Assembly: GCA_000687675.1 (NCBI GenBank)
Contig: JHWS01000010.1
Coordinates: forward strand, 1 to 64,000
Length of the DNA: 64,000 nucleotides
Source: Lachnospiraceae bacterium NC2008
GTDB taxonomy: Bacteria; Bacillota; Clostridia; Lachnospirales; Lachnospiraceae
Direction: 5' to 3'
Shown piece by piece: positions 8,744-20,583 of the stretch. Below the pieces are notes generated by a model, which worked only from the letters and a program-made list of their open reading frames with translations, was not told the DNA's origin and did no database searches. Position 1 is the first letter of the stretch. Every line of letters begins with the position of its first letter. A program made the position numbers and the translations under genes.

Positions 8744-10177
8744 TTACTTATCTTCGCTATCAGAATTATTTTCAGAATTATTTCTTTCATTATACTGCTT
8801 AACCATCATAACCTTTGATGCAAGAGAACCCTTCTTTGCACCGTTAAGCTTATCATAGTATGCAGTAGAATCTTTAATTGCAGCATTAATTTCTTCCTGA
8901 CTTCTCTTCTTCTTATTTGAATTTGAAGAATTAGAAGATTCAGATGAATAAGAAGCTGAATTTCTAGGATTTACACTAGCACCATTAGTAATCTGTCTAG
9001 CTGGAAGACCCTTCTTTTCACGCTTAAGATTAGCTTTTTCCACATTCTGCTTAATCATCTCATCGATATCAATCTTATCAATCTTCTTATTAATAAATAT
9101 CTGAATGATACTTCTTACAACAGCACCGATAATCCAGTAGATACCCATACCTACAGGAAGAACATAACACATAAATGCTGAAAAGATTGGCATAATCTTA
9201 TTCATCATCTGCATAGAAGATGCCATAGAATTATCCTGATTATTATTATTAGCAGGCTGTGGCATAAGAATAGTATTAAACCACTGTGTTACTGCAGCAA
9301 GTACAGGGAACATAATAGCTATGATAATAATAATAATACTTGGATGAGACTTAAGTATTGCAGCTGGTGAATCAGAAATATTAAGTCCAAGGAAAGTATT
9401 GTATGTATCAAGAAGTCCCTTGTGAACCATCTTTCCAGCGTCATCAAATGTTGAAAGAATGTTACTATTTCCATATTTGATACCAGAAAGTTCATAATTA
9501 TCAGCAACTAATTTAAGGTCACTGGTATTTAATCTGTTAAGAACATCAACAATACCATTGCTAAGTGTCTTATAGTTAGCTGCATCTGTTGCAAGTGGAG
9601 TAGCACTATCACCTAAAGCACCAAAAGCTTTAGTAAATGCCTTACCATAAGACTTAACAGCTGTTGCCATAGTCTTAGATGCATCACTCTTTAAAAATGC
9701 ACCATTATCAACAGAAATAATCTTTGCTGATAACTGTGAAAACATATTTCCTACTTTAGTAATATAAGCAGGAAGGTTATATATTACACGGTAAAGAGCA
9801 AAAAGAATAGGCATCTGGATAAGAAGCTGAAGACAGCTACCTGCTGGAGATACACCATACTTTTCATATACAGCCTGTGTTTCAGACTGCATCTTCATCA
9901 TAGATTCCTGATCTTTTCTATCCTTATATTTAGCCTGAATAGCCTGAAGTTCAGGATTCATCTTAGCAGAGAACTTTGAAAACTTCTGCTGCTTATAAGT
10001 AAGTGGAAGCATTAAAAGATAAACTATAATTGTAAATAATATAATCGCAAGACCAAAGTTAGGAATTCCGATTGAATCAAGTACAAAGAATACCTTATCA
10101 ATAATAAATCCAAGAATTAAAGCGAAAGGTTTAAGAATACCTCCTTGCTTTGTTAATAATATTGCGTTATCAATCAC
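8744..10177 (-). CDS. yidC: Membrane protein insertase YidC
   Basis: YidC/Oxa1 inserts and folds membrane proteins, alone or with SecYEG. The product has the Gram-positive core: a first hydrophobic segment, a second ([18 protein letters not shown]), the charged [12 protein letters not shown] coiled region, [20 protein letters not shown], and two C-terminal helices ([20 protein letters not shown]). The extracellular stretch between the core helices is unusually long (about 150 residues) and low in similarity. The C-terminal tail is Asn/Ser-rich and basic. I chose the GTG at 10177, preceded by GGAGGT and matching the family N-terminus. An in-frame ATG at 10222 would add 15 residues and overlap yidD by 53 bases. 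Confidence 0.93.
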   Translation of the reverse strand: MIDNAILLTKQGGILKPFALILGFIIDKVFFVLDSIGIPNFGLAIILFTIIVYLLMLPLTYKQQKFSKFSAKMNPELQAIQAKYKDRKDQESMMKMQSETQAVYEKYGVSPAGSCLQLLIQMPILFALYRVIYNLPAYITKVGNMFSQLSAKIISVDNGAFLKSDASKTMATAVKSYGKAFTKAFGALGDSATPLATDAANYKTLSNGIVDVLNRLNTSDLKLVADNYELSGIKYGNSNILSTFDDAGKMVHKGLLDTYNTFLGLNISDSPAAILKSHPSIIIIIIAIMFPVLAAVTQWFNTILMPQPANNNNQDNSMASSMQMMNKIMPIFSAFMCYVLPVGMGIYWIIGAVVRSIIQIFINKKIDKIDIDEMIKQNVEKANLKREKKGLPARQITNGASVNPRNSASYSSESSNSSNSNKKKRSQEEINAAIKDSTAYYDKLNGAKKGSLASKVMMVKQYNERNNSENNSDSEDK

Positions 10178-10415
10178 TGGTTGATTTACACCTCCGAACG
10201 TATTTAATTGGAACAGGATCATAACCGCCTTTTGATAAAGGATTGCATCTTAATATTCTATAAGACGCTAAAATACCACCTTTAAATGCACCATATCTTT
10301 CAATGGCCTCTAATCCATATTCTGAACATGATGGATAATAAGGACATTTGGTATGCTTTAAAGGTGATAAATATTTCCTGTATAATTTAATTAGAAATAT
10401 GAAAACTTTTTTCAC
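10170..10415 (-). CDS. yidD: Membrane protein insertion efficiency factor YidD
   Basis: YidD is a small amphipathic protein thought to help YidC-dependent membrane insertion. The 81-residue product has the family hallmarks: an N-terminal amphipathic helix ([15 protein letters not shown]), the [19 protein letters not shown] motif with three cysteines, and [24 protein letters not shown]. Its stop lies within the first codons of yidC, a tight coupling normal for this operon. The rnpA gene is immediately upstream. Confidence 0.96.
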   Translation of the reverse strand: MKKVFIFLIKLYRKYLSPLKHTKCPYYPSCSEYGLEAIERYGAFKGGILASYRILRCNPLSKGGYDPVPIKYVRRCKSTSD

Positions 10416-10467
10416 TATTTTATTATTTTATTTATAACAACAAATCTGCTACAAATTCATTATTTTT

Positions 10468-10815
10468 TTATTTTATAGTTATTTTATGAAGTTTTGATAA
10501 ATGCATGAAAGCGCTTTCTATCTCATGATATCTTACTTCTGAGGCTGACTTTCGTGCAACGACTACAATGTCAAGACCACTACTTAACACCACTTCATTA
10601 AGTCTATAGCTTTCTCTAATTAATCTGGCTAAACGGTGTCTAACGACACTATTTCCAACTTTTTTACTAACTGATATTCCAAGTCTGTTCATACTTAGTT
10701 GATTTTCACACACATACATAACCAGATACTTATTGGCCTTTGAACGGCCAAAGTCATAAACATTCTTGAAATCACTGTATTTCTTTAAAGAATCTGAATT
10801 TTTAGATAATTTCAT
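10468..10815 (-). CDS. rnpA: Ribonuclease P protein component
   Basis: RnpA is the protein subunit of RNase P, which matures the 5' ends of tRNAs together with the catalytic RNA. The 115-residue basic protein has the family arrangement: an N-terminal strand region (FKNVYDFGRSKANKYLVMYV), GISVSKKVGNSVVRHRLARLIRESYRLN as the RNR RNA-binding helix, and DIVVVARKSA. The rpmH gene is 50 bases upstream with a hairpin between, so rnpA expression is probably read-through from the rpmH promoter. Confidence 0.96.
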   Translation of the reverse strand: MKLSKNSDSLKKYSDFKNVYDFGRSKANKYLVMYVCENQLSMNRLGISVSKKVGNSVVRHRLARLIRESYRLNEVVLSSGLDIVVVARKSASEVRYHEIESAFMHLSKLHKITIK

Positions 10816-10835
10816 CTAATAAAAACCCCTAATCT

Positions 10836-10860
10836 CAAAAAAAGGCCAAGCGGCCTCTTT
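10836..10860 (-). terminator. rpmH-rnpA intergenic attenuator
   Basis: On the minus strand AGGCC-gctt-GGCCT is followed by a T7 run, between rpmH and rnpA. Partial termination here would give the higher rpmH than rnpA output expected for this gene pair. Confidence 0.75.
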
Positions 10861-10865
10861 TATGA

Positions 10866-11000
10866 TTAAGCTGATAAAACTTTTCTACCCTTAGCTCTTC
10901 TAGCTGCAAGAACTTTTCTTCCTCCTGGAGTACTCATTCTTGATCTAAAACCATGAACCTTAGATCTCTGTCTCTTCTTAGGCTGGAATGTCATCTTCAT
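10866..11000 (-). CDS. rpmH: Large ribosomal subunit protein bL34
   Basis: bL34 is a 44-residue, very basic component of the 50S subunit. The sequence begins [14 protein letters not shown], continues with [10 protein letters not shown] and [19 protein letters not shown], and fits the family from end to end. I place the start at 11000; an in-frame extension to 11141 covers the leader region and is not part of the protein. The leader on the minus strand contains a palindrome (ATTTCTG-gtta-CAGAAAT near 11030-11047) of unknown meaning. The gene lies next to oriC, as in nearly all Firmicutes. Confidence 0.97.
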   Translation of the reverse strand: MKMTFQPKKRQRSKVHGFRSRMSTPGGRKVLAARRAKGRKVLSA

Positions 11001-11149
11001 AGTCAAATACACCTCACTTTCTACTATATATTTCTGGTTACAGAAATTCTTCTTTTTTAAACAGATAAATTTCTGTTTCAAGAAATAATCTGGTGTCAGA
11101 AAATCAGTTATGATTATATAAAAAGAAAACCTGTGCGTCAAGGAAAAAT

Positions 11150-11568
11150 AAGACTTTTATATAATAAAAAATAATTGAAAAATTTATCAATTTTTTTATT
11201 ATTCAACATCTTGTGGGTCATCATATATATCATCTACAACATCTATTTTTGATTGAAAATAAATAATTTACATAAATTTATCCACTAAATGTGGAAAAAA
11301 TGTTGAAAACTTTTTTATAACCTTAAAAATTCCCATAAATTATGCACCTTTTACCTGTTAACAATGTTAATAGATTATACACAAATATCATTTTTGAAAA
11401 AATTAGATAATAATATGTTAACCACTACCTAAAAGGCTTATGACGTTTGAATTTTTCTTTTATTTAAAGTATTATATGACATGGACCTTTGAGGCATTAT
11501 CCACATCTTTTTACTATATATAATAAGGATTAATGCCTATAGAAATATATACACAGGAGTTTTTTTTA
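11150..11568. other. oriC, left part (rpmH-dnaA spacer) with DnaA boxes
   Basis: This very AT-rich spacer contains a perfect DnaA box TTATCCACA at 11497-11505. Near matches are TTATCCACT at 11278-11286, TGTGGAAAA (reverse strand) at 11290-11298 and TTATACACA at 11375-11383. Long A/T tracts around 11155-11205 and 11300-11345 could serve for unwinding. The dnaA promoter must also be here, so these boxes would allow DnaA autoregulation. Together with the boxes downstream of dnaA this makes a bipartite origin of the Bacillus type. Confidence 0.8.
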
Positions 11569-12939
11569 ATGGACCAAATTAAAGAAAAATGGGAAGAAAT
11601 TAAAATTAATATAAAGAAAGAATACGATATTTCTGATATTTCATATAACATTTGGATCAGTCCATTAAAGTATTCATCTTGTAATAACAACCTTATTACT
11701 ATATATGTTCCTAATACTCAGGAAGAGATGGTTCAGTATATTACTAAGAAATATAAACAGTTATTCGTAGCATTTATCTCAGATATGATGAATGATTATT
11801 ACGATATTGAATTCTTACTTGAACCAGAATCAGATGATAATGACCTTAATAATAAGGAAACTGATATAGAGAAACACGCTGAGATACTAAGACAATCTAA
11901 TCTTAATAATAAGTATAGATTTGAATCATTTGTCGTTGGTTCTAATAATAATATGGCACATTCAGCTTGTCTTGCAGTTGCCGAGTCTCCTGGAAAAGAC
12001 TTTAATCCTCTATTTATATATGGTGGATCTGGACTTGGTAAGACTCACCTTATGAATTCAATAGGACATTATATTATTGAACATAATAGTAATATGAAGG
12101 TTCTATATGTAACCAGTGAGGAATTTACTAACGAAGTTATTGAATCAATCAGACTTGGTTCTTCAAGTGGTAATGTTTCAGCTATGACTAAGCTTCGTGA
12201 TAAGTATAGAAATATTGATGTTCTACTTCTTGATGATATTCAGTTTATTATAGGTAAAACATCAACACAGGAAGAATTCTTCCATACATTCAATGCTCTT
12301 CATGATGCTGGTAAAGCAATAGTTATATCTTCAGATAAACATCCAAAAGAGATGACTACTCTTGATGAAAGATTTAGAAGTCGTTTCGAATGGGGACTTA
12401 TTGTGGATATTCAGCCACCTGTATATGAAACAAGAATGGCTATTCTTAGAAAATATGCAGAAAACTTTGATAAAGAAATACCTAATGATGTAATTGATTA
12501 CATTGCAACTAATATTAAGTCCAATGTAAGAGAGCTTGAAGGAGCATTTAATAAAGTAAATGCATATTCAAAGATAAATCAGAATAGAAAAATTGATATA
12601 GAACTTGCTAAAGAAGCTCTTAAAGATACAATCAATCCTGATAAACCAACTATTATCACTCCAAATCTTATACTTGATATAGTTGCAGAACATTATAATG
12701 TTGATCCAGAAGATATTATTTCTAAGAAACGTTCTTCTGAATTTACTAATCCACGTCATGTATTTATGTATCTTTGCAGAAATATGACAGATACAACACT
12801 TAAAGGTATAGCTGCTCTTCTTGAAAGAGATCATACAACTGTTATGCACGGTATTGATAAAATATCAAATGAGATTGATAATAATCCAGAACTTAAAGAA
12901 ACAATTAAGGTATTAAAAAACAAAATAACTTCTTCTTAA
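11569..12939 (+). CDS. dnaA: Chromosomal replication initiator protein DnaA
   Basis: DnaA binds DnaA boxes at oriC, opens the duplex and recruits the helicase. The 456-residue protein has domain I (about 1-85), a short acidic linker (95-115) and the AAA+ domain with Walker A GGSGLGKTH (about 152-160) and Walker B VLLLDDIQF. It ends with the C-terminal box-binding domain, whose signature is LLERDHTTVMHGIDKI. I start at the ATG at 11569, preceded by ACAGGAG and giving MDQIKEKW; an upstream in-frame ATG at 11533 adds 12 residues without family support. A terminator follows at 12993. Confidence 0.98.
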   Translation: MDQIKEKWEEIKINIKKEYDISDISYNIWISPLKYSSCNNNLITIYVPNTQEEMVQYITKKYKQLFVAFISDMMNDYYDIEFLLEPESDDNDLNNKETDIEKHAEILRQSNLNNKYRFESFVVGSNNNMAHSACLAVAESPGKDFNPLFIYGGSGLGKTHLMNSIGHYIIEHNSNMKVLYVTSEEFTNEVIESIRLGSSSGNVSAMTKLRDKYRNIDVLLLDDIQFIIGKTSTQEEFFHTFNALHDAGKAIVISSDKHPKEMTTLDERFRSRFEWGLIVDIQPPVYETRMAILRKYAENFDKEIPNDVIDYIATNIKSNVRELEGAFNKVNAYSKINQNRKIDIELAKEALKDTINPDKPTIITPNLILDIVAEHYNVDPEDIISKKRSSEFTNPRHVFMYLCRNMTDTTLKGIAALLERDHTTVMHGIDKISNEIDNNPELKETIKVLKNKITSS

Positions 12940-12992
12940 AATAATTTATAAGAATACATATATATAATAGGAAGAAACTCGTACAAAATTAT

Positions 12993-13016
12993 ACCCGGCA
13001 GTTACCGGGTTATTTT
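12993..13016 (+). terminator. dnaA terminator
   Basis: A hairpin with stem ACCCGG / CCGGGT and loop CAGTTA, followed by TATTTT, lies 54 bases after the dnaA stop. Confidence 0.8.
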
Positions 13017-13112
13017 AAAATCGAGTAGGAAATATGAAATATTTCCCTACTCGCAGCGCCGTCCGCGTCCGGCCAAGCCGGATTAATTCCTTGCGCGGAC
13101 GTGCGCATAAAA
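13014..13112 (-). repeat. GC-rich double-hairpin element, copy C
   Basis: Read on the minus strand it begins TTATGCGCA and has an arm CGTCCGCG / CGCGGACG around an inner hairpin CCGGC-ttg-GCCGG. A GCGC closing pair follows, then a second long hairpin GAGTAGG...CCTACTC that ends CTCGATTTTA. The layout matches copies A and B near 30.8-31.0 kb, with different stem bases but preserved pairing. It lies inside the right half of oriC. Confidence 0.8.
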
Positions 13113-13429
13113 AATTATCAATATAAATATCCACATAATGTGTATAAATAATGTTAAGTAATTGTTAACTTAAAGTTGATAACTATCTATAGCATTTTAT
13201 ACACATATAAAAAATAATATTTTCTTATTTTAGGCTTATTTAGAAGTGTTTATAACTTGAAATATAAAAAATTAAAAATAAGTCTTATTCACAGGGTTAT
13301 CCCTTTTATTTTTCCCTTTAATTTAGTATAATAGAATAGGTTTTGCACTTAATTAACAAGACCTATTAAGAATATTAATAATTAATATATTTATAAATAA
13401 TATACAGGGCAAAGGAGGGACCTTTTCAA

Positions 13430-14542
13430 ATGAAAATTGTTTGTTCAAAATCTGAACTGGTTAATGGAGTTAATATTGTATCAAAGGCAGTACCTGCTAA
13501 TACAACAATGTCAATTCTTGAATGTATATTAATTGATGCTTCTAAGGGTGAGATTAAATTTACATCTAATGATACTGAGATTGGTATAGAAACAGTTGTT
13601 GATGGAACTATTGAAGAAAAGGGAACTATTGCAATAGATGCAAAGATGCTTCTTGAAGTTGTAAGAAAGCTTCCTGATGCAGATATTACTATAGCAACTG
13701 ATGATAATTTTTCTACTAATATTACATGCGGTAAGCTTAAGTTCAACATTATGGGTAAAGACGGTAAAGACTTTACTACTCTTCCAACAGTTAATAAGAA
13801 AGATGCTGTTATTATTTCCCAGCTTACATTTAAAGATATTATTAGACAAACTATCTTTTCTATAGGTGTTAACGAGAGCAACAAGGTTATGAGTGGTATT
13901 CATCTTGTTATTAAAGAAGATGAACTTAAGATGACTTCTCTTGATGGACACAGAGTTTCTATTAGAAAAGTTAAACTTAAAGATAAATATGAAGCTAAGG
14001 AAATTATTATTCCAGGAAAGACACTTAGCGAAGTAAGTAAGATTTTATCTGGTGGTGCTGATGATGATATTAGCATCTACATTGAAGATAATTATGTATT
14101 ATTTGAATTTGGTAAGTCTATTGTAGTTTCAAGACTTATTGAAGGTAAGTATTTTGCAGTTGATAAGATGATGTCTTATGACTATGAAACTAAGGTTACT
14201 ATTAGTAAGAAGGCACTTTATGACTGTATAGACAGATCTATGCTTTTCTCTAAAGAAGGTAATAAGAAGCCTATAGTTGTTAACATTCATGACAATGTAT
14301 TAGAGATTCTTGTTAATTCTCCACTTGGATCTATGGATGAAGAGCTTGAGATGAATAAGCAGGGTAAGGATATAACTATTGGATTTAATCCTAAGTTTGT
14401 TATAGATGCCCTTAAAGTTATTGATGATGAAACAGTTGATTTATACTTTGTAAATGCTAAAGCTCCTTGCTATATAAAGGACGAGAATGACAATTACATT
14501 TACTTTGTACTTCCTGTAAATCTTAATAACAGCAATTATTAA
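13430..14542 (+). CDS. dnaN: DNA polymerase III subunit beta (sliding clamp)
   Basis: DnaN forms the ring-shaped dimer that tethers polymerase III and other enzymes to DNA. The 370-residue product begins MKIVCSKSELVNGVNIVSKAVP and shows the three repeated clamp domains. It includes SLDGHRVSIRK in domain 2 and a C-terminus ending YFVLPVNLNNSNY, which replaces the more usual LPMR-type end. The length is normal. It has its own promoter region after the oriC boxes and leads the dnaN-yaaA-recF-gyrB-gyrA series. Confidence 0.97.
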   Translation: MKIVCSKSELVNGVNIVSKAVPANTTMSILECILIDASKGEIKFTSNDTEIGIETVVDGTIEEKGTIAIDAKMLLEVVRKLPDADITIATDDNFSTNITCGKLKFNIMGKDGKDFTTLPTVNKKDAVIISQLTFKDIIRQTIFSIGVNESNKVMSGIHLVIKEDELKMTSLDGHRVSIRKVKLKDKYEAKEIIIPGKTLSEVSKILSGGADDDISIYIEDNYVLFEFGKSIVVSRLIEGKYFAVDKMMSYDYETKVTISKKALYDCIDRSMLFSKEGNKKPIVVNIHDNVLEILVNSPLGSMDEELEMNKQGKDITIGFNPKFVIDALKVIDDETVDLYFVNAKAPCYIKDENDNYIYFVLPVNLNNSNY

Positions 14543-14557
14543 TTATTAGGAACATAT

Positions 14558-14764
14558 ATGGAAACAGTTAAGATTAAAGATGAATTTATAAAGCTTGGTC
14601 AGGCTATGAAGCTTGCTAATATGGTATCAGAAGGTGCCGAAGCTAAGTTTGTTATTAATGATGGACTTGTTAAAGTTAATGGCCAGGTATGCACTATGAG
14701 AGGTAAGAAGCTCTATAGTGGAGATGAAGTAGAATATGATAATAAAAAGATAAAGATAGAATAA
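14558..14764 (+). CDS. yaaA: S4-domain RNA-binding protein YaaA
   Basis: A 68-residue S4-like protein of the family regularly found between dnaN and recF in Firmicutes. The motif FIKLGQAMKLANMVSEGAEAKFVI is the alpha-L RNA-binding element, followed by GLVKVNGQVCTMRGKKLYSGDEVE. Its exact role is not established; RNA binding, possibly on the ribosome, is inferred from the S4 fold. It starts 15 bases after dnaN and recF begins 1 base after its stop, so the genes are probably coupled. Confidence 0.93.
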   Translation: METVKIKDEFIKLGQAMKLANMVSEGAEAKFVINDGLVKVNGQVCTMRGKKLYSGDEVEYDNKKIKIE

Positions 14765-14765
14765 G

Positions 14766-15851
14766 ATGATAATCAAATCATTAGAACTGGAAAATTTTAG
14801 AAATTATAAAAGCTTAAATATAGAGTTTGATAAGGGTGTAAACATCTTATATGGTGACAATGCCCAGGGTAAAACTAATATTCTTGAAGCTATATATGTA
14901 TCAGCTACTACAAAATCTCACAAAGGTGCTAAAGATAAAGAAATCATTAATTTTGAAGCAGATGAAGCACATATAAAGACATATCTTGATAAAGAGGGTT
15001 TAGAAAGAAGAGTAGATATGCATCTTCGTAAATCTAAATCCAAAGGTATAGCAATAGATACAGTTAGACTTAAGAAAGCAGCCCAGCTGCTTGGACTTCT
15101 TAATGTAGTATTCTTTTCTCCTGAAGATCTTTCAATAATCAAAGATGCTCCAGCTCAAAGAAGAAGATTCGTTGATATGGAGCTATGTCAGCTGGATCAA
15201 AGTTATCTATATGATCTTAATCAGTATAATAAGATAATTGCCCAGAGAAATAAGCTTCTTAAGGATATGTATAATAACCAGGACCTTAAGAATATGCTTG
15301 GCATATGGGATATGCAGATTATTACATATGGCCAGAAGATTATTAAGAGAAGACGATTATTTGTAGAACAACTTAATGAAATTATAGATGAGATTCATTA
15401 TAAATTATCTGGTGGTAAGGAAAAAATAAAAGTTGAATATGCTCCTTACGTAAGTGAAGATAATTTTGAAGAGATGCTTAAGAAGGCCAGAGAAAAGGAT
15501 ATAAAGCTTAAATCTACTTCAGTTGGCCCTCATAAAGATGATTTTATATTTATTGTTAATGGAATAGATATAAGAACTTATGGTTCTCAGGGACAACAAA
15601 GAACTGCAGCCCTTTCTCTTAAATTATCAGAGATAGAGCTTGTAAAGAAGATTACAGGTGATAATCCAGTACTTCTTCTTGATGATGTACTTTCAGAACT
15701 TGATTCTAACAGACAGAATCACCTTCTTAACAATATTGGTGATATTCAAACAATAATTACTTGTACCGGTCTTGAGGATTTTGTTAATAACAGAATTAAG
15801 ATTAATAAGATTTTCAAAGTTGAAACCGGGGTAGTTATAAATGAGAATTAA
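14766..15851 (+). CDS. recF: DNA replication and repair protein RecF
   Basis: RecF is an SMC-like ATPase that helps load RecA at gaps (RecFOR pathway). The 361-residue product has the Walker A motif GDNAQGKTN near residues 30-38. The ABC signature region is YGSQGQQRTAALSLKLSE, and Walker B with the D-loop is VLLLDDVLSELD. The length is typical. It lies between yaaA and gyrB as in most Firmicutes origins. Confidence 0.97.
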   Translation: MIIKSLELENFRNYKSLNIEFDKGVNILYGDNAQGKTNILEAIYVSATTKSHKGAKDKEIINFEADEAHIKTYLDKEGLERRVDMHLRKSKSKGIAIDTVRLKKAAQLLGLLNVVFFSPEDLSIIKDAPAQRRRFVDMELCQLDQSYLYDLNQYNKIIAQRNKLLKDMYNNQDLKNMLGIWDMQIITYGQKIIKRRRLFVEQLNEIIDEIHYKLSGGKEKIKVEYAPYVSEDNFEEMLKKAREKDIKLKSTSVGPHKDDFIFIVNGIDIRTYGSQGQQRTAALSLKLSEIELVKKITGDNPVLLLDDVLSELDSNRQNHLLNNIGDIQTIITCTGLEDFVNNRIKINKIFKVETGVVINEN

Positions 15852-15908
15852 TAGGTTTTATAAACCTGTTAGATAAATTACATATGTGATTTATCTTAGT
15901 GGAGGTAA

Positions 15909-17870
<1,962 letters not shown>

Positions 17871-17885
17871 CATAAAGGAGAAATA

Positions 17886-20459
17886 ATGGAAGAGAACGTT
17901 TTTGATAAAATTCAAGAAGTTGATCTTAAGAAGACCATGGAAAAGTCTTATATAGACTATGCCATGAGTGTTATCGCTTCAAGAGCACTTCCAGATGTAA
18001 GAGATGGTCTTAAGCCAGTTCAGAGAAGAATTCTCTTCTCTATGACAGAGCTTCATAATGAATATGATAAACCTCATAGAAAATGCGCTCGTATCGTAGG
18101 TGATACAATGGGTAAATATCACCCACATGGTGACAGTTCAATCTATGGTGCATTAGTAAATATGGCTCAGGACTGGAATACAAGATACATACTTGTAGAT
18201 GGCCATGGTAACTTTGGTTCTGTGGACGGCGACGGCGCTGCTGCTATGCGATACACAGAAGCAAGACTTTCAAAGATATCTTCTGCACTCCTTGCTGATA
18301 TTAACAAGAATACAGTTGATTTTATACCAAACTTCGATGAAACAGAGAAGGAACCAACAGTACTTCCTTCAAGATATCCTAATCTTCTTGTTAATGGTAC
18401 TACTGGTATTGCTGTAGGTATGGCAACTAACATACCACCTCATAACCTTAGAGAAGCAGTTAATGCAGTAGTTAAGATTATTGATAACCGTGTTGAAGAA
18501 GACAGAGATACTGATATAGAAGAACTTATGGAGATAGTAAAGGGTCCTGACTTCCCAACAGGTGCCCAGATACTAGGAACTAGAGGTATAACAGAAGCTT
18601 ATAGAACTGGTAGAGGTAAGATTAGAGTTAGAGGTGTTACTAATATTGAGACACTTCCTAATGGTAAGAGCCAGATTATTATTACAGAGCTTCCTTACAT
18701 GGTTAATAAGGCTAATCTTATTCTTAAGATGGCAGAGCTTGTTAAGAATAAGAAAATCGATGGTATTACAGATATCAGAGATGAGTCTAACCGTGAAGGT
18801 ATGCGTGTAGTTATTGAGCTTCGCCGTGATGCCAATGCTAACGTTATACTTAATAAGCTTTATAAGCATACACAGCTTCAGGATACATTTGGCGTAATTA
18901 TGCTTGCCCTTGTAAATGGCGAGCCTAAGGTACTTTCACTTCTTGATATGCTTACAGAATACTTAAAGCATCAGGAAGATGTAGTAACAAGACGTACAAA
19001 GTATGACCTTAACAAGGCTGAAGAACGTGATCACATATTACAGGGCTTACTTATAGCACTTGATAATATTGATGAAGTTATCTCAATTATCAGAAGCAGT
19101 AAGACAACTGCTGAAGCTAAGACAAGACTTGAAGAAAGATTCGGTCTTTCAGAAGTTCAGTCCAATGCTATCGTTGAGATGCGTCTCAAAGCTCTTACAG
19201 GTCTCGAAAGAGAAAAACTTGAAGAAGAGCACCAGCAGTTAGTTAAATTAATTGCAGAATTAAAAGCTATACTTGCAGATGAGAAGCTTCTTCTTGGAGT
19301 TATAAAAACTGAGATTACTGAGATTGGTGAGAAGTACGGTGATGACAGAAGAACATCAATCGGCTTTGATGATAGTGAAATCTCTATGGAAGATATGATT
19401 CCTAATGAGAATACAGTACTTGCCATGACTCACCTTGGATATATCAAGCGTATGACAGTTGATAACTTCAAGGTACAGCATAGAGGTGGTAAGGGTATCA
19501 AGGGTATCACTACTATAGAGAATGACTTTATAGAAGATCTTCTTATGACTACTACTCACCACTACATACTCTTCTTTACAAACTTTGGTAGAGTATACAG
19601 ACTTAAGGCTTACGAAATACCTGAATCAAGCAGAGTTGCAAGAGGTACAGCCATGGTTAATCTGCTTCAGCTTAACCCAGGCGAGCATGTATCAGCTGTT
19701 ATCCCTGTTAAAGAATACAATGAGAATAAGAATATTTTCATCGTAACTAAGAAGGGTATCGTTAAGAAGACATCTATTATGGAATATGCTCATATTAGAA
19801 AGACTGGTATCATCGGTATCAACCTTCGTGATGATGATGAGCTTATCGAAGTTAAGCAGACAGATGCTGATACAGAGATATTCCTTGTTACAAAATATGG
19901 TAAATGTATAAGATTCAAAGAAACTGACGTACGTACTACAGGTCGTAGTGCTATGGGTGTTATAGGTATGACACTTAACTATGACGATGAAGTAGTTGGT
20001 ATGCAGCTTGATCATCAGGGTGATTCACTTCTTATCGTGTCTGCAAATGGTATGGGTAAGAGAACATCTACTGACGAATACAGCGTACAGAACCGTGGTG
20101 GTAAGGGTGTGAAGTGTTACAAGGTAACAGATAAGACCGGTGATATCATAGGTGTTAAGGCTGTTAATGATGATCATGAAATTATGATGATTACTTCAAC
20201 AGGTATAATCATACAGATTAAGATGTCAGATCTTCGTCTGATTGGTAGAGATACATCAGGTGTTAAACTTATTGATCTTGAAGATGGCGTAACAGTTGCA
20301 CAGATTGCCAAGGTTAGAGAAAAAGTCAGTGATGGTGTAAGTGAATTCGACAATGTTGATGATGCACTTGAAGATATTCCAGAACAGGAAATCATAGATG
20401 ATGATTTCGACGAAGATGAAGATATGATCTTCCCTAAAGAGGAAGATGAGGATGAATAA
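17886..20459 (+). CDS. gyrA: DNA gyrase subunit A
   Basis: GyrA is the DNA-breaking and rejoining subunit. The 857-residue protein shows the winged-helix core ([20 protein letters not shown]) and the catalytic tyrosine Y123 in [12 protein letters not shown] long coiled coil and the six-blade C-terminal domain with the GyrA box (HRGGKGIKG, repeated as NRGGKGVKC) follow. The tail is strongly acidic ([20 protein letters not shown]). In the quinolone-resistance region the sequence is HGDSSIYG. S84 corresponds to E. coli S83, but G88 stands where E. coli has D87 and many Gram-positives have Glu or Asp. Confidence 0.98.
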   Translation: MEENVFDKIQEVDLKKTMEKSYIDYAMSVIASRALPDVRDGLKPVQRRILFSMTELHNEYDKPHRKCARIVGDTMGKYHPHGDSSIYGALVNMAQDWNTRYILVDGHGNFGSVDGDGAAAMRYTEARLSKISSALLADINKNTVDFIPNFDETEKEPTVLPSRYPNLLVNGTTGIAVGMATNIPPHNLREAVNAVVKIIDNRVEEDRDTDIEELMEIVKGPDFPTGAQILGTRGITEAYRTGRGKIRVRGVTNIETLPNGKSQIIITELPYMVNKANLILKMAELVKNKKIDGITDIRDESNREGMRVVIELRRDANANVILNKLYKHTQLQDTFGVIMLALVNGEPKVLSLLDMLTEYLKHQEDVVTRRTKYDLNKAEERDHILQGLLIALDNIDEVISIIRSSKTTAEAKTRLEERFGLSEVQSNAIVEMRLKALTGLEREKLEEEHQQLVKLIAELKAILADEKLLLGVIKTEITEIGEKYGDDRRTSIGFDDSEISMEDMIPNENTVLAMTHLGYIKRMTVDNFKVQHRGGKGIKGITTIENDFIEDLLMTTTHHYILFFTNFGRVYRLKAYEIPESSRVARGTAMVNLLQLNPGEHVSAVIPVKEYNENKNIFIVTKKGIVKKTSIMEYAHIRKTGIIGINLRDDDELIEVKQTDADTEIFLVTKYGKCIRFKETDVRTTGRSAMGVIGMTLNYDDEVVGMQLDHQGDSLLIVSANGMGKRTSTDEYSVQNRGGKGVKCYKVTDKTGDIIGVKAVNDDHEIMMITSTGIIIQIKMSDLRLIGRDTSGVKLIDLEDGVTVAQIAKVREKVSDGVSEFDNVDDALEDIPEQEIIDDDFDEDEDMIFPKEEDEDE

Positions 20460-20488
20460 GTAGAATATCCTCATAATAATAACTTGTA

Positions 20489-20515
20489 AGGCAGTGGTTT
20501 TATACCTCTGCCTTT
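20489..20515 (+). terminator. Possible gyrA terminator
   Basis: The stem AAGGCAG / CTGCCTT with an internal TGG/CCT pairing lies just after gyrA. A clear T-run is missing, so termination is uncertain. Confidence 0.45.
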
Positions 20516-20583
20516 ACGTGCTTATTATAGAAGGGTAAAATGAATATCCCTACTAAATAAAGATAGAAAGAAGATGAATTAAG

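Larger units (their letters stand above)
12940..13429. other. oriC, right part (dnaA-dnaN spacer) with DnaA boxes
   Basis: The 490-base gap holds, in order, the dnaA terminator, a GC-rich double-hairpin element (13014-13112), and an AT-rich stretch with DnaA-box-like sites. These are ATATCCACA 13127-13135, TGTGTATAA (reverse strand) 13139-13147, TTATACACA 13197-13205 and TTATTCACA 13285-13293. A -10 hexamer TATAAT at 13327-13332 is a good candidate for the dnaN promoter, and AAAGGAGGG before 13430 is a strong ribosome site. Confidence 0.75.

Noticed and set aside
11001-11141. An N-terminal extension of bL34
   Set aside because: The family protein starts at 11000 with MKMTFQPKK; the upstream codons are the leader with palindromes and no ribosome site.
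13426-13951. Two minus-strand frames opposite dnaN
   Set aside because: They overlap the conserved clamp gene and the dnaN start region and have no coding character.
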